A stretch of 64,000 nt of DNA from Nocardia sp. NBC_01327. GTDB lineage: Bacteria; Actinomycetota; Actinomycetes; Mycobacteriales; Mycobacteriaceae. Location: NCBI RefSeq assembly GCF_035958815.1, contig NZ_CP108383.1, positions 7,874,001-7,938,000 on the forward strand. The letters are read 5' to 3'. This document shows, one piece after another, positions 17,041 through 24,133 of the stretch; positions within the stretch are counted from its first letter, which is position 1, and each line of letters opens with the position of its first letter. The notes under the pieces were generated by a model that ran no database searches, was not told where the DNA came from, and saw only the letters and a list, made by a program, of their open reading frames with translations. The position numbers were made by a program, and so were the translations under genes.

Positions 17041-17061
17041 CCGAGAGGCCGGATCTCTCGG
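17041..17061 (+). terminator. Hairpin after the TerD-AIM24 gene
   Basis: CCGAGAG (17041-17047) pairs with CTCTCGG (17055-17061) around a 7-base loop, starting directly after the stop codon. There is no T-run, so termination is only probable. Confidence 0.45.
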
Positions 17062-17108
17062 GCGGTCTCCGCGACTGACCCGAGAGGCCCGGCGCACTTG
17101 GGCAGCCT

Positions 17109-17147
17109 GCGCGGTTGACCCGAGAGCCCGCGCGGTTGATTCGAGAG
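17109..17147 (+). repeat. Direct repeat with 21-bp period
   Basis: GCGCGGTTGACCCGAGAG (17109-17126) and GCGCGGTTGATTCGAGAG (17130-17147) differ at two bases. The core TGA-YY-CGAGAG also occurs near 17038 and 17076. All copies lie between the TerD-AIM24 stop and the molybdopterin gene. They may be operators or a decayed duplication. Confidence 0.6.
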
Positions 17148-17265
17148 TTCGCCGACGGCATCCGGCGGCCGCGCACAGCGAGGCGGCAGCGCACAGCCAG
17201 TGGGCCCTGCCACCATGCGCAGCTCGGCGCTGCTGCGGGGCCGGGTCGCGGCTTACGATCAAGGT

Positions 17266-19227
17266 ATGAAGGTGCTCGGTGCGTGCCCGCTGGATTGCCC
17301 GGACGGTTGCTCCTGGGTGGTGGACGTCGAGGACGGCGTCGCGGTGGGGCTGCGGGGGAACAAGGCGCATCCGATTACGCGCGGGGCGCTGTGCGTGAAG
17401 GTGAATCGGTACCTCGAGCAGCTGAAATCCGATGAGCGGATCATGCATCCGATGCGGCGGGTCGGTAAGAAGGGCGAGGGGCGGTTCGAGCGGATCAGCT
17501 GGGACGAGGCGCTCACGGAGATCGCCGCGCGGCTGACCTGGATCACCGAGAAGTTCGGCGGCGAGGCGATCTGGCCGTTCCACGGGACCGGGAGTCTGGG
17601 GTATATCCAGGGGCTGGAGGGGTTCTCCGGGCGGCGGTTCTTCAATGCGCTCGGGGCGTCGCTGCACGATCCGACGATCTGCTCGATATCGGGCACCGTG
17701 GGGCTGAAGTACACGCTGGGTACCTCGGGCGGGATGGATCCGGAGGACTTCACCAAGTCGAAACTGATTCTGCTGTGGGGAACGAATCCGCTGACCTCGG
17801 GTCATCACGGGTGGAAGTTCATTCAGGACAGTGATGCGTACACCGTCGCCATCGATCCGGTGCGGACGCGTACCGCCGAGCGGTGCGATGAGCATCTCGC
17901 GCCCCTGCCCGGGACCGATGCGGCGCTGGCGCTCGGACTCATGCACATTATCGTGTCGATGGGTGCACAGGATGACGAGTTCATTGCCGAGCACACCGAG
18001 GGCTGGGACGAATTCCGTGATCGCATAGCGGAATTCACGCCGGAGCGGGTCGCCGGGATCACCGGCTTGCCGGTGGAGCGCATCATGGCGCTGGGCGAGC
18101 GCATCGCCCGCACCCGGCCCACCGCCATCCGCGCCTCGCAGGGCATGCAGCGGCACGCGGGCGGCGGTATGGCCCTGCGCGCCCTGGCCTGCCTGCCCGG
18201 CATCACCGGCGACTGGGCGATTCCCGGTGGCGGACTGCACTATTCGACGAGCGGGCATTTCGATCTGAACCTGCCCGAGCTGATGCGATTCGACCTGCTG
18301 CCGAATCCGGTGCGCACCCTGTCGATGACCCGGCTCGGCGAGGCCCTGCTGGAGGTCGACGACCCGCCCGTCAAAGCCCTTTTCGTGATCGCCGCCAATC
18401 CGGTCGGGTCCAATCCGGAGCAGCGCAAGGTGATTCGCGGGCTGGAACGTGAGGACCTGTTCACCGTTGTCCTGGAACACTTCCCGACCGATACCGTCGA
18501 CTACGCGGATATCGTCCTGCCCGCCACCATGCAGCCCGAACACCTCGATGTGCTCGCCGCCTACGGCAACCTCTACCTGGTCTGGAACGAACCGGCGGTG
18601 CCGCCGCCGGGCGAATGCCTCTCCACCACAGAGACTTTCCGCCGCCTCGCGCAGCAGATGGGCCTGACCGAGCCCGCACTCTACGACTCCGATGAGGAAC
18701 TGGCGCGCCAGCTGCTGAAGGGCCACGACCTCGACCGCCTGCGCGCCGACGGATTCCTGAAGGTCGCCCCCCGCCCCGTCCCCGCCGGCAAACTGCAATT
18801 CGTCTCCCCCCGAGCCGAAATGGCAGGCCACGACCCACTCCCCGCCTACACCGCACCCGCCGACCCCGGCGACGGCCTGGTCCTCATCTCCGCCGCCTCC
18901 CACTACTTCCTCAACACCACGTTCGCCAACAACCCCGAATTGCTCCGCCGCGCAGGAGATCCCACCATCACCCTGCACCCCGACGACGCCGCAACCCGCG
19001 GCATCACCGACGGCACCCCCGTCACCGTCGCCAACACCCGCGGCTCCTTCGAAGCGATCGCCGAACTCTCCGACCGCGTCCGCCCCGGCGTAGCCGCCAC
19101 CCCCAAGGGCCGCTGGGCCAAACTCTCCGGCGGCGCCACCGTCAACGCCACCATCCCCGAACGCGATTCCGACTTCGGCGGCGGCGCCGTCTTCCACGAC
19201 AACCGCGTACAGATCACCCCCCGCTGA
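17266..19227 (+). CDS. Molybdopterin-dependent oxidoreductase with N-terminal iron-sulphur site
   Basis: This 653-residue DMSO-reductase-superfamily enzyme has cysteines CPLDCPDGC near the N-terminus and a fourth in GALCVK, which bind a [4Fe-4S] cluster. These are followed by ERISWDEALTEIA, GTGSLGYIQ, LLWGTNPLTSG and IDPVRTRTAERCDEHL. The C-terminal cap begins near residue 520. The ATG at 17266 fits the iron-sulphur domain start; the frame is open upstream to 17200. No twin-arginine signal is visible, so it is probably cytoplasmic. It lacks adjacent electron-transfer subunits. The substrate is unknown; formate dehydrogenase-like, biotin sulphoxide reductase-like or thiosulphate-type roles remain possible. 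Confidence 0.83.
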   Translation: MKVLGACPLDCPDGCSWVVDVEDGVAVGLRGNKAHPITRGALCVKVNRYLEQLKSDERIMHPMRRVGKKGEGRFERISWDEALTEIAARLTWITEKFGGEAIWPFHGTGSLGYIQGLEGFSGRRFFNALGASLHDPTICSISGTVGLKYTLGTSGGMDPEDFTKSKLILLWGTNPLTSGHHGWKFIQDSDAYTVAIDPVRTRTAERCDEHLAPLPGTDAALALGLMHIIVSMGAQDDEFIAEHTEGWDEFRDRIAEFTPERVAGITGLPVERIMALGERIARTRPTAIRASQGMQRHAGGGMALRALACLPGITGDWAIPGGGLHYSTSGHFDLNLPELMRFDLLPNPVRTLSMTRLGEALLEVDDPPVKALFVIAANPVGSNPEQRKVIRGLEREDLFTVVLEHFPTDTVDYADIVLPATMQPEHLDVLAAYGNLYLVWNEPAVPPPGECLSTTETFRRLAQQMGLTEPALYDSDEELARQLLKGHDLDRLRADGFLKVAPRPVPAGKLQFVSPRAEMAGHDPLPAYTAPADPGDGLVLISAASHYFLNTTFANNPELLRRAGDPTITLHPDDAATRGITDGTPVTVANTRGSFEAIAELSDRVRPGVAATPKGRWAKLSGGATVNATIPERDSDFGGGAVFHDNRVQITPR

Positions 19228-19262
19228 AACCCCAACGCCCGCCCCAGTACCCCTCCTCAGTG

Positions 19263-19334
19263 GATCGAACAGCCCCTCTCCAGACCGCGCAGGACTGATA
19301 AGGCCTGCGCCGCTGAGAAACAGGCTGTTCGATC
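19263..19334 (+). repeat. Nested inverted repeat between the oxidoreductase and LysR genes
   Basis: Outer arms GATCGAACAGCC (19263-19274) and GGCTGTTCGATC (19323-19334) are perfect complements. Inside them GCGCAGG (19287-19293) pairs with CCTGCGC (19304-19310). It could be a terminator-like fold, a structured RNA element or paired protein sites before the LysR gene at 19387. Confidence 0.6.
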
Positions 19335-19386
19335 GGGGTAATGGCAGGTGTCACAACGGTCAGTTGTGCATGGCTATGGTGGACCG

Positions 19387-20349
19387 ATGGATTCCGAAGC
19401 GGTGCGATCGTTCGTTCGCGCGGCCGAGCTGGGGCAGCTGCGGCATGCGGCCGATGAACTCGGCGTGACGCAGCAGGCCGTGTCCAAGCGGATCGCCACC
19501 CTCGAACGCGAACTCGAGGTCCGATTGTTCACCCGCACCGCCCGCGGGGTCGAGCTGACACTCGACGGCCAAGCCTTCCTCCCGCACGCCCGGAGCATCG
19601 TCACCGGGGTCGATCGCGCCGTCGCCGCGATCAAGCCGGGCTCGCGGGCGCTTCGGATCGACGTTCTCGGCCTGCGCTCCGCACAGGCTGTTGTGCTGCA
19701 CGACTATTGGCGGTCACATCCCGATACCGATCTCGATGTGGTCACCCTCCGGGTCAACGACCCGCGCGCGGTGGTTGCCGCCATTCAGGCCGGCGATATC
19801 GACGCCTCGTTCCGCACGATCACCGATCCGGCCGCGCTGCCTCGCGAGGTTCGCATGATCCACGCGTTCGACTCCCCGCTGGAACTCCTCGTCGGACCGA
19901 GGCATCCACTCGCCGCCGCACGCACATTGACACCGTCCCAGCTGCGCAAACACCGGATCTGGGTGCCCGGCATCGCGCCGCGAAGTGAATGGGCGGAGTT
20001 CTACGATCAGCTCACCACCGACTTCGGCCTGCGGGTCGACGCCGCGGGCCCGCACTTCGGTAACGAGGTGCTGCTCGATATCCTCGCGGAATCCGACGAC
20101 GTGGCAACCCTCGTAGGTGCGCGCGACCGCTACATCTGGCCGACGAACCACGACCTGCGGCGTATTCCGATCGTGAATCCGACCCTCGCGTACCCGCTCT
20201 CACTGATCTTCCTCAGCACGAATCCACACCCGGGACTCCGGGCGGTCATCAACCACTGCGCGAGCCTGACCCCGCTGCCCGGGACGGTATGGCTCCCCTC
20301 CTGGCCGAGGACACCGCACCACACCGCCGACGACCCCGAACCTCGCTAG
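19387..20349 (+). CDS. LysR family transcriptional regulator
   Basis: This 320-residue regulator begins MDSEAVRSFVRAAELGQLRHAADELG, with the LysR helix-turn-helix VTQQAVSKRIATLERELEVRLFTR in residues 1-65. A periplasmic-binding-like effector domain follows. The ATG at 19387 fits the family; a GTG at 19348 is an alternative. The upstream gene is a molybdopterin oxidoreductase on the same strand, separated by the nested inverted repeat. The downstream MFS gene is also on the same strand, about 300 bp away. A target cannot be assigned, because LysR genes usually face their targets and here nothing is divergent. Confidence 0.85.
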   Translation: MDSEAVRSFVRAAELGQLRHAADELGVTQQAVSKRIATLERELEVRLFTRTARGVELTLDGQAFLPHARSIVTGVDRAVAAIKPGSRALRIDVLGLRSAQAVVLHDYWRSHPDTDLDVVTLRVNDPRAVVAAIQAGDIDASFRTITDPAALPREVRMIHAFDSPLELLVGPRHPLAAARTLTPSQLRKHRIWVPGIAPRSEWAEFYDQLTTDFGLRVDAAGPHFGNEVLLDILAESDDVATLVGARDRYIWPTNHDLRRIPIVNPTLAYPLSLIFLSTNPHPGLRAVINHCASLTPLPGTVWLPSWPRTPHHTADDPEPR

Positions 20350-20645
20350 GGGGCAACCTCTGCCGGCCGGGCACAATCAGTCGACCGGAACAGATCCTCG
20401 CCCAGCGGCACAGCGACACCGGGCCATCTGCGATCCAACTGCGCACAACAACTTCGGCACCGACGTCACAGCGGGACTCGCCGACATGCTCGAATTGCTC
20501 AACGCCCGGCTCGCCGACGACACTCCGATCGATATCAGCGATACAACTAGTCGTTGTGCACTGCCACAGATCTGTTGTTTGATTCCAGCCTCCCGGCGCG
20601 CTTTGATCGCTAGGTCTAATGCGAGGTTCAGGCGAGAGGTAGGGC
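20350..20645 (+). other. Gap before the MFS gene, with a protein-like fragment but no intact gene
   Basis: No convincing start, ribosome site or complete gene was found here. The frame from about 20444 reads HNNFGTDVTAGLADMLELL and then NARLADDTPIDISD, which looks like real protein sequence and may be the remnant of a lost gene. The fragment is vaguely like the end of a resolvase-type protein, but the similarity is too weak to name. The stretch also contains the short inverted motif ACAACTAGTCGTTGT, which could be a regulatory site for the exporter. Confidence 0.35.
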
Positions 20646-21890
20646 ATGGCGGGGACACGGTCGCTGGGGCGGCAGTTCGAATTGCTGTGGGGTGCTTATG
20701 CGGTCAGCACGCTGGGGACCTGGTTCGCCTTCGACGCGTTCTCGTTGATCGCGATCATCGTGCTGCATACCGGGCCGACCGAGGTGTCGGTGCTGGCGGC
20801 CGCCGGGCTGGCGGTGGGTGCGGTGGTGGCGATACCGCTGGGGCCGTGGGTGGAGTTCCGGCGAAAGCGGCCGGTGATGATCGCCATGGATCTGGTGCGG
20901 TTCGCGGCGGTGCTGAGCATTCCGGTGGCCTTCGCGCTCGGCTGGTTGACCTACGCGCAGTTGCTGGTGGTGGCGATTGCGGTCGCGGCGTCCGATATCG
21001 CCTTCAAGGCGGCTTCCGGCGCATTTCTGAAATCGCTGGTGCCGCAGGAGGATCTGCTCATTGCCAGCAGCCGGTTCGAGGCGACGGCGTGGACCGTCAC
21101 CATGCTGGCGCCGCCACTGGGCGGACTGGCGATCGGCGTGTTCGGGCCGATGACGACCGTGCTGACCAATGGGGTCAGTTTTGTGTTGTCCGCCTTGGGC
21201 ATTCGCGCGATCGGCGGTTCCGAGGCGCATCCGTCCGGTGGCGCCGCGCCGCGGCTGCGCCTCACCGATCTGGCCGAGGGCTGGCGCTACATCCTGGCTC
21301 ATCCCACCCTGCGGCCGCTCTTCTTCAATTCGATTCTGGTCGGCGGCCTGATCATGGCGACCGCACCGCTCATGGCCGTGCTCATGCTCGGGCAGCTCGG
21401 CTTCACGCCGTTCCAATACGGACTCGCCTTCGGCGCACCCTGCCTCGGCGGTCTGCTCGGCGCGCGGCTCGCGCGGCGGTTCGTCACCCGTTTCGGGCAG
21501 CGCCGGGTGCTGCTGGTCGGCGGCACCCTGCGTGCGTGCTGGTCCGTCGGATTGGCCTTTGTCCATTCCGGCACAACAGGACTCGTCCTCGTCATGGCGA
21601 TCCAGTTCGGCCTGGTCGCCTGCATGGGCGTGTTCAATCCGGTGTACGTGGCCTACCGCATGGAACAGACAGAGAGCGACAGGATGGCGCGCACCCTCGC
21701 GGCGTGGTCGATCACCAGCAGCGCGACCATTGCAGCGCTGACCGCCCTGTGCGGGGTGCTCTCGGCCGTCATCGGCCCGCGCGAGACCGTCCTGCTCGCC
21801 GGAGTGCTCATGCTGGCCACCCCGCTGCTACTGCCCCGCCGCATGCCCGTGGCGACACCTGCGATCGAGCAGCCTGTGCCGCAGAACTGA
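20646..21890 (+). CDS. MFS transporter, EntS-like exporter type
   Basis: This 414-residue membrane protein has about 12 hydrophobic helices. The loop 2-3 motif is degenerate (GPWVEFRRKRPVMIAMDL), and the central loop GWRYILAHPTLRPLFFNSI is typical of the EntS/Bcr-like group that exports siderophores or drugs. The ATG has AGAGGTAGGG upstream. It is convergent with the LuxR gene, whose stop lies 19 bases away within a repeated 12-mer. Neither a siderophore cluster nor a drug target lies nearby, so the substrate is unknown. Confidence 0.83.
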   Translation: MAGTRSLGRQFELLWGAYAVSTLGTWFAFDAFSLIAIIVLHTGPTEVSVLAAAGLAVGAVVAIPLGPWVEFRRKRPVMIAMDLVRFAAVLSIPVAFALGWLTYAQLLVVAIAVAASDIAFKAASGAFLKSLVPQEDLLIASSRFEATAWTVTMLAPPLGGLAIGVFGPMTTVLTNGVSFVLSALGIRAIGGSEAHPSGGAAPRLRLTDLAEGWRYILAHPTLRPLFFNSILVGGLIMATAPLMAVLMLGQLGFTPFQYGLAFGAPCLGGLLGARLARRFVTRFGQRRVLLVGGTLRACWSVGLAFVHSGTTGLVLVMAIQFGLVACMGVFNPVYVAYRMEQTESDRMARTLAAWSITSSATIAALTALCGVLSAVIGPRETVLLAGVLMLATPLLLPRRMPVATPAIEQPVPQN

Positions 21891-21915
21891 TCAGGCAAAA
21901 GATACTGATCAGGCA
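21886..21915. repeat. 12-bp direct repeat spanning both convergent stop codons
   Basis: ACTGATCAGGCA occurs at 21886-21897 and 21904-21915. The first copy contains the MFS stop codon and the second contains the LuxR stop codon on the other strand. The core TGATCA is itself palindromic. Confidence 0.7.
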
Positions 21916-22721
21916 GCGGCGAACCGGACCGCGAGCTGAGTGCGGCTGGCGCACGAGGTTTCCGCCAGCACCCGGGTCAGATGCTTCTTGACGGTGTCGA
22001 CCCCGATGAAGAGCCGCTCGGCGATCTGGCGATTGGTGAGACCCTGTGCAGCGAGATCGGCGACCTCCCATTCCCGCGGTGTCAGTTGCCAATTCGCGTG
22101 TGCGGCACGCCGGTCGCGATCGCGTTCGAGCTGCTCGATCACCAGCGGCGCGAGATGTCGGCGCAGCGCCTGCAGGACGGCTACGTCGCGGTCGGAAACC
22201 CGGGGAGCGTCGACCACCGCCATGCCGACGAACAGCAATCCGGCGGAACCACCGTCCACGACCATCACGGCCTTGTCATTGATCCCCGTGGGCCGCAAGA
22301 ACTCCGAGACGAACGGCGAATCGGGTTCGATGTCGTCGAGGCGCGCCACACCCCGGGCCAGAATGATCTCGGCGGCCCGCGGACCGCGCAGCGGATCGCG
22401 GTCCATCCAGCGCGTGTTGTACTCCGCCATGAACTCCCGCGTATATCCGCTCTGCACGCCACAGCCTTCGAACATCGCCGCGGTGAGCGTATTACCGTGC
22501 AGCACTGCGACTCCGGCGAAACCGAACCAGTTCTGCAGGGCGTGCAGCAGCCGCTCCCGGAACTCGGGCAGATCGGCCGCGTGATCCACCGATTCCAGGA
22601 CGCCGATCAACCGCCGGTGATCCTCCGCCGACAGCGCTTCACCCTGCGGCAGCGCACGCGGGCTGCGGCGCGGATTCGTCAGTGCCTCTGTCACCTCTCC
22701 AATATTCCACCTTTGGGCCAT
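21909..22721 (-). CDS. LuxR family regulator with N-terminal sensor region
   Basis: This roughly 270-residue regulator has a C-terminal LuxR helix-turn-helix (LTPREWEVADLAAQGLTNRQ, then IAERLFIGVDTVKKHLTRVL). The preceding 180 residues look like a GAF-type sensing domain (LLHALQNWFGFAGVAVLHG, then DGGSAGLLFVGMAVV). The ATG at 22721 is used; an ATG at 22766 would leave only 32 bases to the divergent dehydrogenase gene, and a GTG at 22694 is also possible. It lacks a receiver domain, so it probably senses a small molecule directly. The adjacent short-chain dehydrogenase is the obvious candidate target. Confidence 0.8.
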   Translation of the reverse strand: MAQRWNIGEVTEALTNPRRSPRALPQGEALSAEDHRRLIGVLESVDHAADLPEFRERLLHALQNWFGFAGVAVLHGNTLTAAMFEGCGVQSGYTREFMAEYNTRWMDRDPLRGPRAAEIILARGVARLDDIEPDSPFVSEFLRPTGINDKAVMVVDGGSAGLLFVGMAVVDAPRVSDRDVAVLQALRRHLAPLVIEQLERDRDRRAAHANWQLTPREWEVADLAAQGLTNRQIAERLFIGVDTVKKHLTRVLAETSCASRTQLAVRFAAA

Positions 22722-22798
22722 ACCGGGGCGCGTGCCCGCCCGGCATTCTTGATATATCCCGGGCACACCGCCCGGGCACAGCAGAAGAAGGTTCGACC

Positions 22799-23641
22799 AT
22801 GAGTGCAGAGAACGCCCCGCGCCGCTGGCTGATCACCGGAGCCAACAGTGGTTTCGGCGCGGCCTTCACGCAGGCGGTGCTCGATGCCGGTGACGAGGTG
22901 ATCGCCGCCGTGCGACGGCCCGAGTCCATGGCGGAAGTTGTTGCCGCGCACCCCGATCGGGTGCAGGTTGTCACCCTGGACGTGCGCGATGCGACCGCCG
23001 CCGAACGCGCGGTGAAGGAGGCCGGACGGATCGATGTGCTGGTCAACAATGCCGGGTACGGAATTGTGGGCGCCATCGAGGAGGTCAGCGAGTCGGACCT
23101 GCGCGATGCCATGGAGGTCATGTTCCACGGCCCGCTGCGCCTGACCCAGCTGGTGCTGCCGCAGCTGCGCGAGCGCCGGGCCGGCGCGATCGTCCAGGTC
23201 ACCAGCATGGGCGGATTCCTGTCCTTCCCCGGCGTCGGCATGTACAGCGCCGCCAAGGGTGCGCTGGAATTGGCCAGTGAGGCCCTGGCCGCCGAGGTGG
23301 CGCCGCTCGGAATCCAGGTGCTGATCGTCGAACCCGGCAACTTCCGCACCGGCTTCGCCAAACCGGCCGCACTGCGTATCAGCACCGGTCTCGCGGACTA
23401 CGCCGAGACGGTCGGCGCGGTGCGGGACGGGCTGCCCGCCTCCGATCAGCAGCAGGAGGGTGATCCCGCCAAGGCCGCCGCCGCGGTCATAGCGACTGTC
23501 GGTCAGGCGAATCCGCCGCTGCGACTGGCACTGGGCCCGGATGCGGTGGCAGCGATTCGCGGCAAACTCGCCGCAGTCGCCGCGGACCTGGATGCCACCG
23601 CGCATCTCGGTCTCACCACCGGTATCGACACCGCGAACTGA
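22799..23641 (+). CDS. Short-chain dehydrogenase/reductase
   Basis: This 280-residue classical SDR has the cofactor motif TGANSGFG (residues 12-19), NNAGYG, the catalytic Ser in QVTSMGGF and the YSAAK Tyr/Lys pair. Arg after the first strand (AAVRRPE) suggests preference for NADP. The C-terminal part contains LGPDAVAAIRGKLA. The ATG has AAGAAGG upstream. The gene is divergent from the LuxR regulator and is followed by a perfect 15-bp terminator. The substrate cannot be inferred. Confidence 0.88.
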   Translation: MSAENAPRRWLITGANSGFGAAFTQAVLDAGDEVIAAVRRPESMAEVVAAHPDRVQVVTLDVRDATAAERAVKEAGRIDVLVNNAGYGIVGAIEEVSESDLRDAMEVMFHGPLRLTQLVLPQLRERRAGAIVQVTSMGGFLSFPGVGMYSAAKGALELASEALAAEVAPLGIQVLIVEPGNFRTGFAKPAALRISTGLADYAETVGAVRDGLPASDQQQEGDPAKAAAAVIATVGQANPPLRLALGPDAVAAIRGKLAAVAADLDATAHLGLTTGIDTAN

Positions 23642-23645
23642 ACGA

Positions 23646-23679
23646 CAGCGGCCCGCCGATTGTTATCGGCGGGCCGCTG
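23646..23679 (+). terminator. Strong terminator after the short-chain dehydrogenase
   Basis: A perfect 15-bp stem (23646-23660 with 23665-23679) has the loop TGTT and core CAGCGGCCCGCCGAT. It can also serve the leftward transcript of the small-peptide genes, whose last stop lies at 23694. Confidence 0.85.
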
Positions 23680-23693
23680 CTGTCCAGGTCGGC

Positions 23694-23765
23694 TCAGGCA
23701 GCGCTACCGCTGAGAGCGGACAGGAAAGTGCTGAAGATCTGGGCGACGACGGCGAGCAACTCCAC
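23694..23765 (-). CDS. Micro-peptide 1 (23 residues), amphipathic, unknown
   Basis: A GTG at 23765 with GAGGT 6 bases upstream opens a 23-residue frame beginning VELLAVVAQIF and ending SALSGSAA. There is no signal-peptide charge pattern. Polar residues fall at positions 2, 9, 12-13, 16 and 19-21, which puts them on one face of a helix. A homologous frame of 22 residues lies 90 bp upstream on the same strand, with nearly identical leader DNA. The paired design and shared ribosome site support translation. A surface-active, membrane-associated or signalling peptide is possible. Corynebacterial PorA/PorH-type leaderless peptides are a loose parallel only. Confidence 0.5.
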   Translation of the reverse strand: MELLAVVAQIFSTFLSALSGSAA

Positions 23766-24000
23766 GGGAATACCTCATCAGGCTGGAAAGTGGGACACCG
23801 CAGCCTCATCGACCCGGGTGTACGGCACATGGCCGGAAGGTGAAGAGCTTCTGATTACGCGCTACCGCTGAGCAGGTGCGTGAAAGTCAGGAGCAACTGG
23901 GGGAGAACAGCGAGCAGCGACACGGGATACCTCATCACGGTTGGAAATGCAGACACCGCAGCCTCATCGATCCGGATGTACGGCATATGACCCGGATGTA
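23766..24000 (-). repeat. Duplicated leader/promoter region of the micro-peptide genes
   Basis: About 75 bases before each peptide start are conserved between the copies at roughly 23766-23840 and 23924-24000. The best block reads (leftward strand) GCCGTACA-Y-CCGG-R-TCGATGAGG and continues CTGCGGTGTC. It is better conserved than the peptide frames. Each copy includes an ATG (23809, 23967) opening MRLRC; in the second copy this makes an 11-codon upstream frame ending at 23935, but in the first the frame runs on. Confidence 0.65.
23855..23923 (-). CDS. Micro-peptide 2 (22 residues), amphipathic, paralogue of micro-peptide 1
   Basis: A GTG at 23923 with GAGGT 5 bases upstream opens a 22-residue frame beginning VSLLAVLPQLLLTFT and ending HLLSGSA. 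Against its neighbour it keeps LLAV, Gln9, Thr13 and the LSGSA tail. The remaining changes are mostly hydrophobic for hydrophobic. Polar residues again mark one helix face (2, 9, 13, 16, 20). An in-frame ATG four codons upstream would give a slightly longer form (MRYP extension), but the first copy has an extra base there, so the GTG is the start common to both. Function unknown. Confidence 0.5.
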   Translation of the reverse strand: MSLLAVLPQLLLTFTHLLSGSA

Positions 24001-24133
24001 AAGACTGCATACAACCGGCAACTGACCGTTCTGACCGAATTTGTGTAACAGCCATCACACCCCGCTGCTACCGTGACGCCTACCCGCCCCAGTTCCGGGT
24101 GGTGGGCCGCACGTTCTTTCGGAGGTGGCTGGC

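Noticed and set aside
16969..19197. An open minus-strand frame opposite the molybdopterin oxidoreductase
   Set aside because: It is an antisense shadow. The plus strand shows the iron-sulphur cysteines and molybdopterin motifs.
23935..23967. The 11-codon MRLRC frame as a gene in its own right
   Set aside because: It has no ribosome site, and the stop is not kept in the second copy of the leader. It is treated only as a possible upstream frame.
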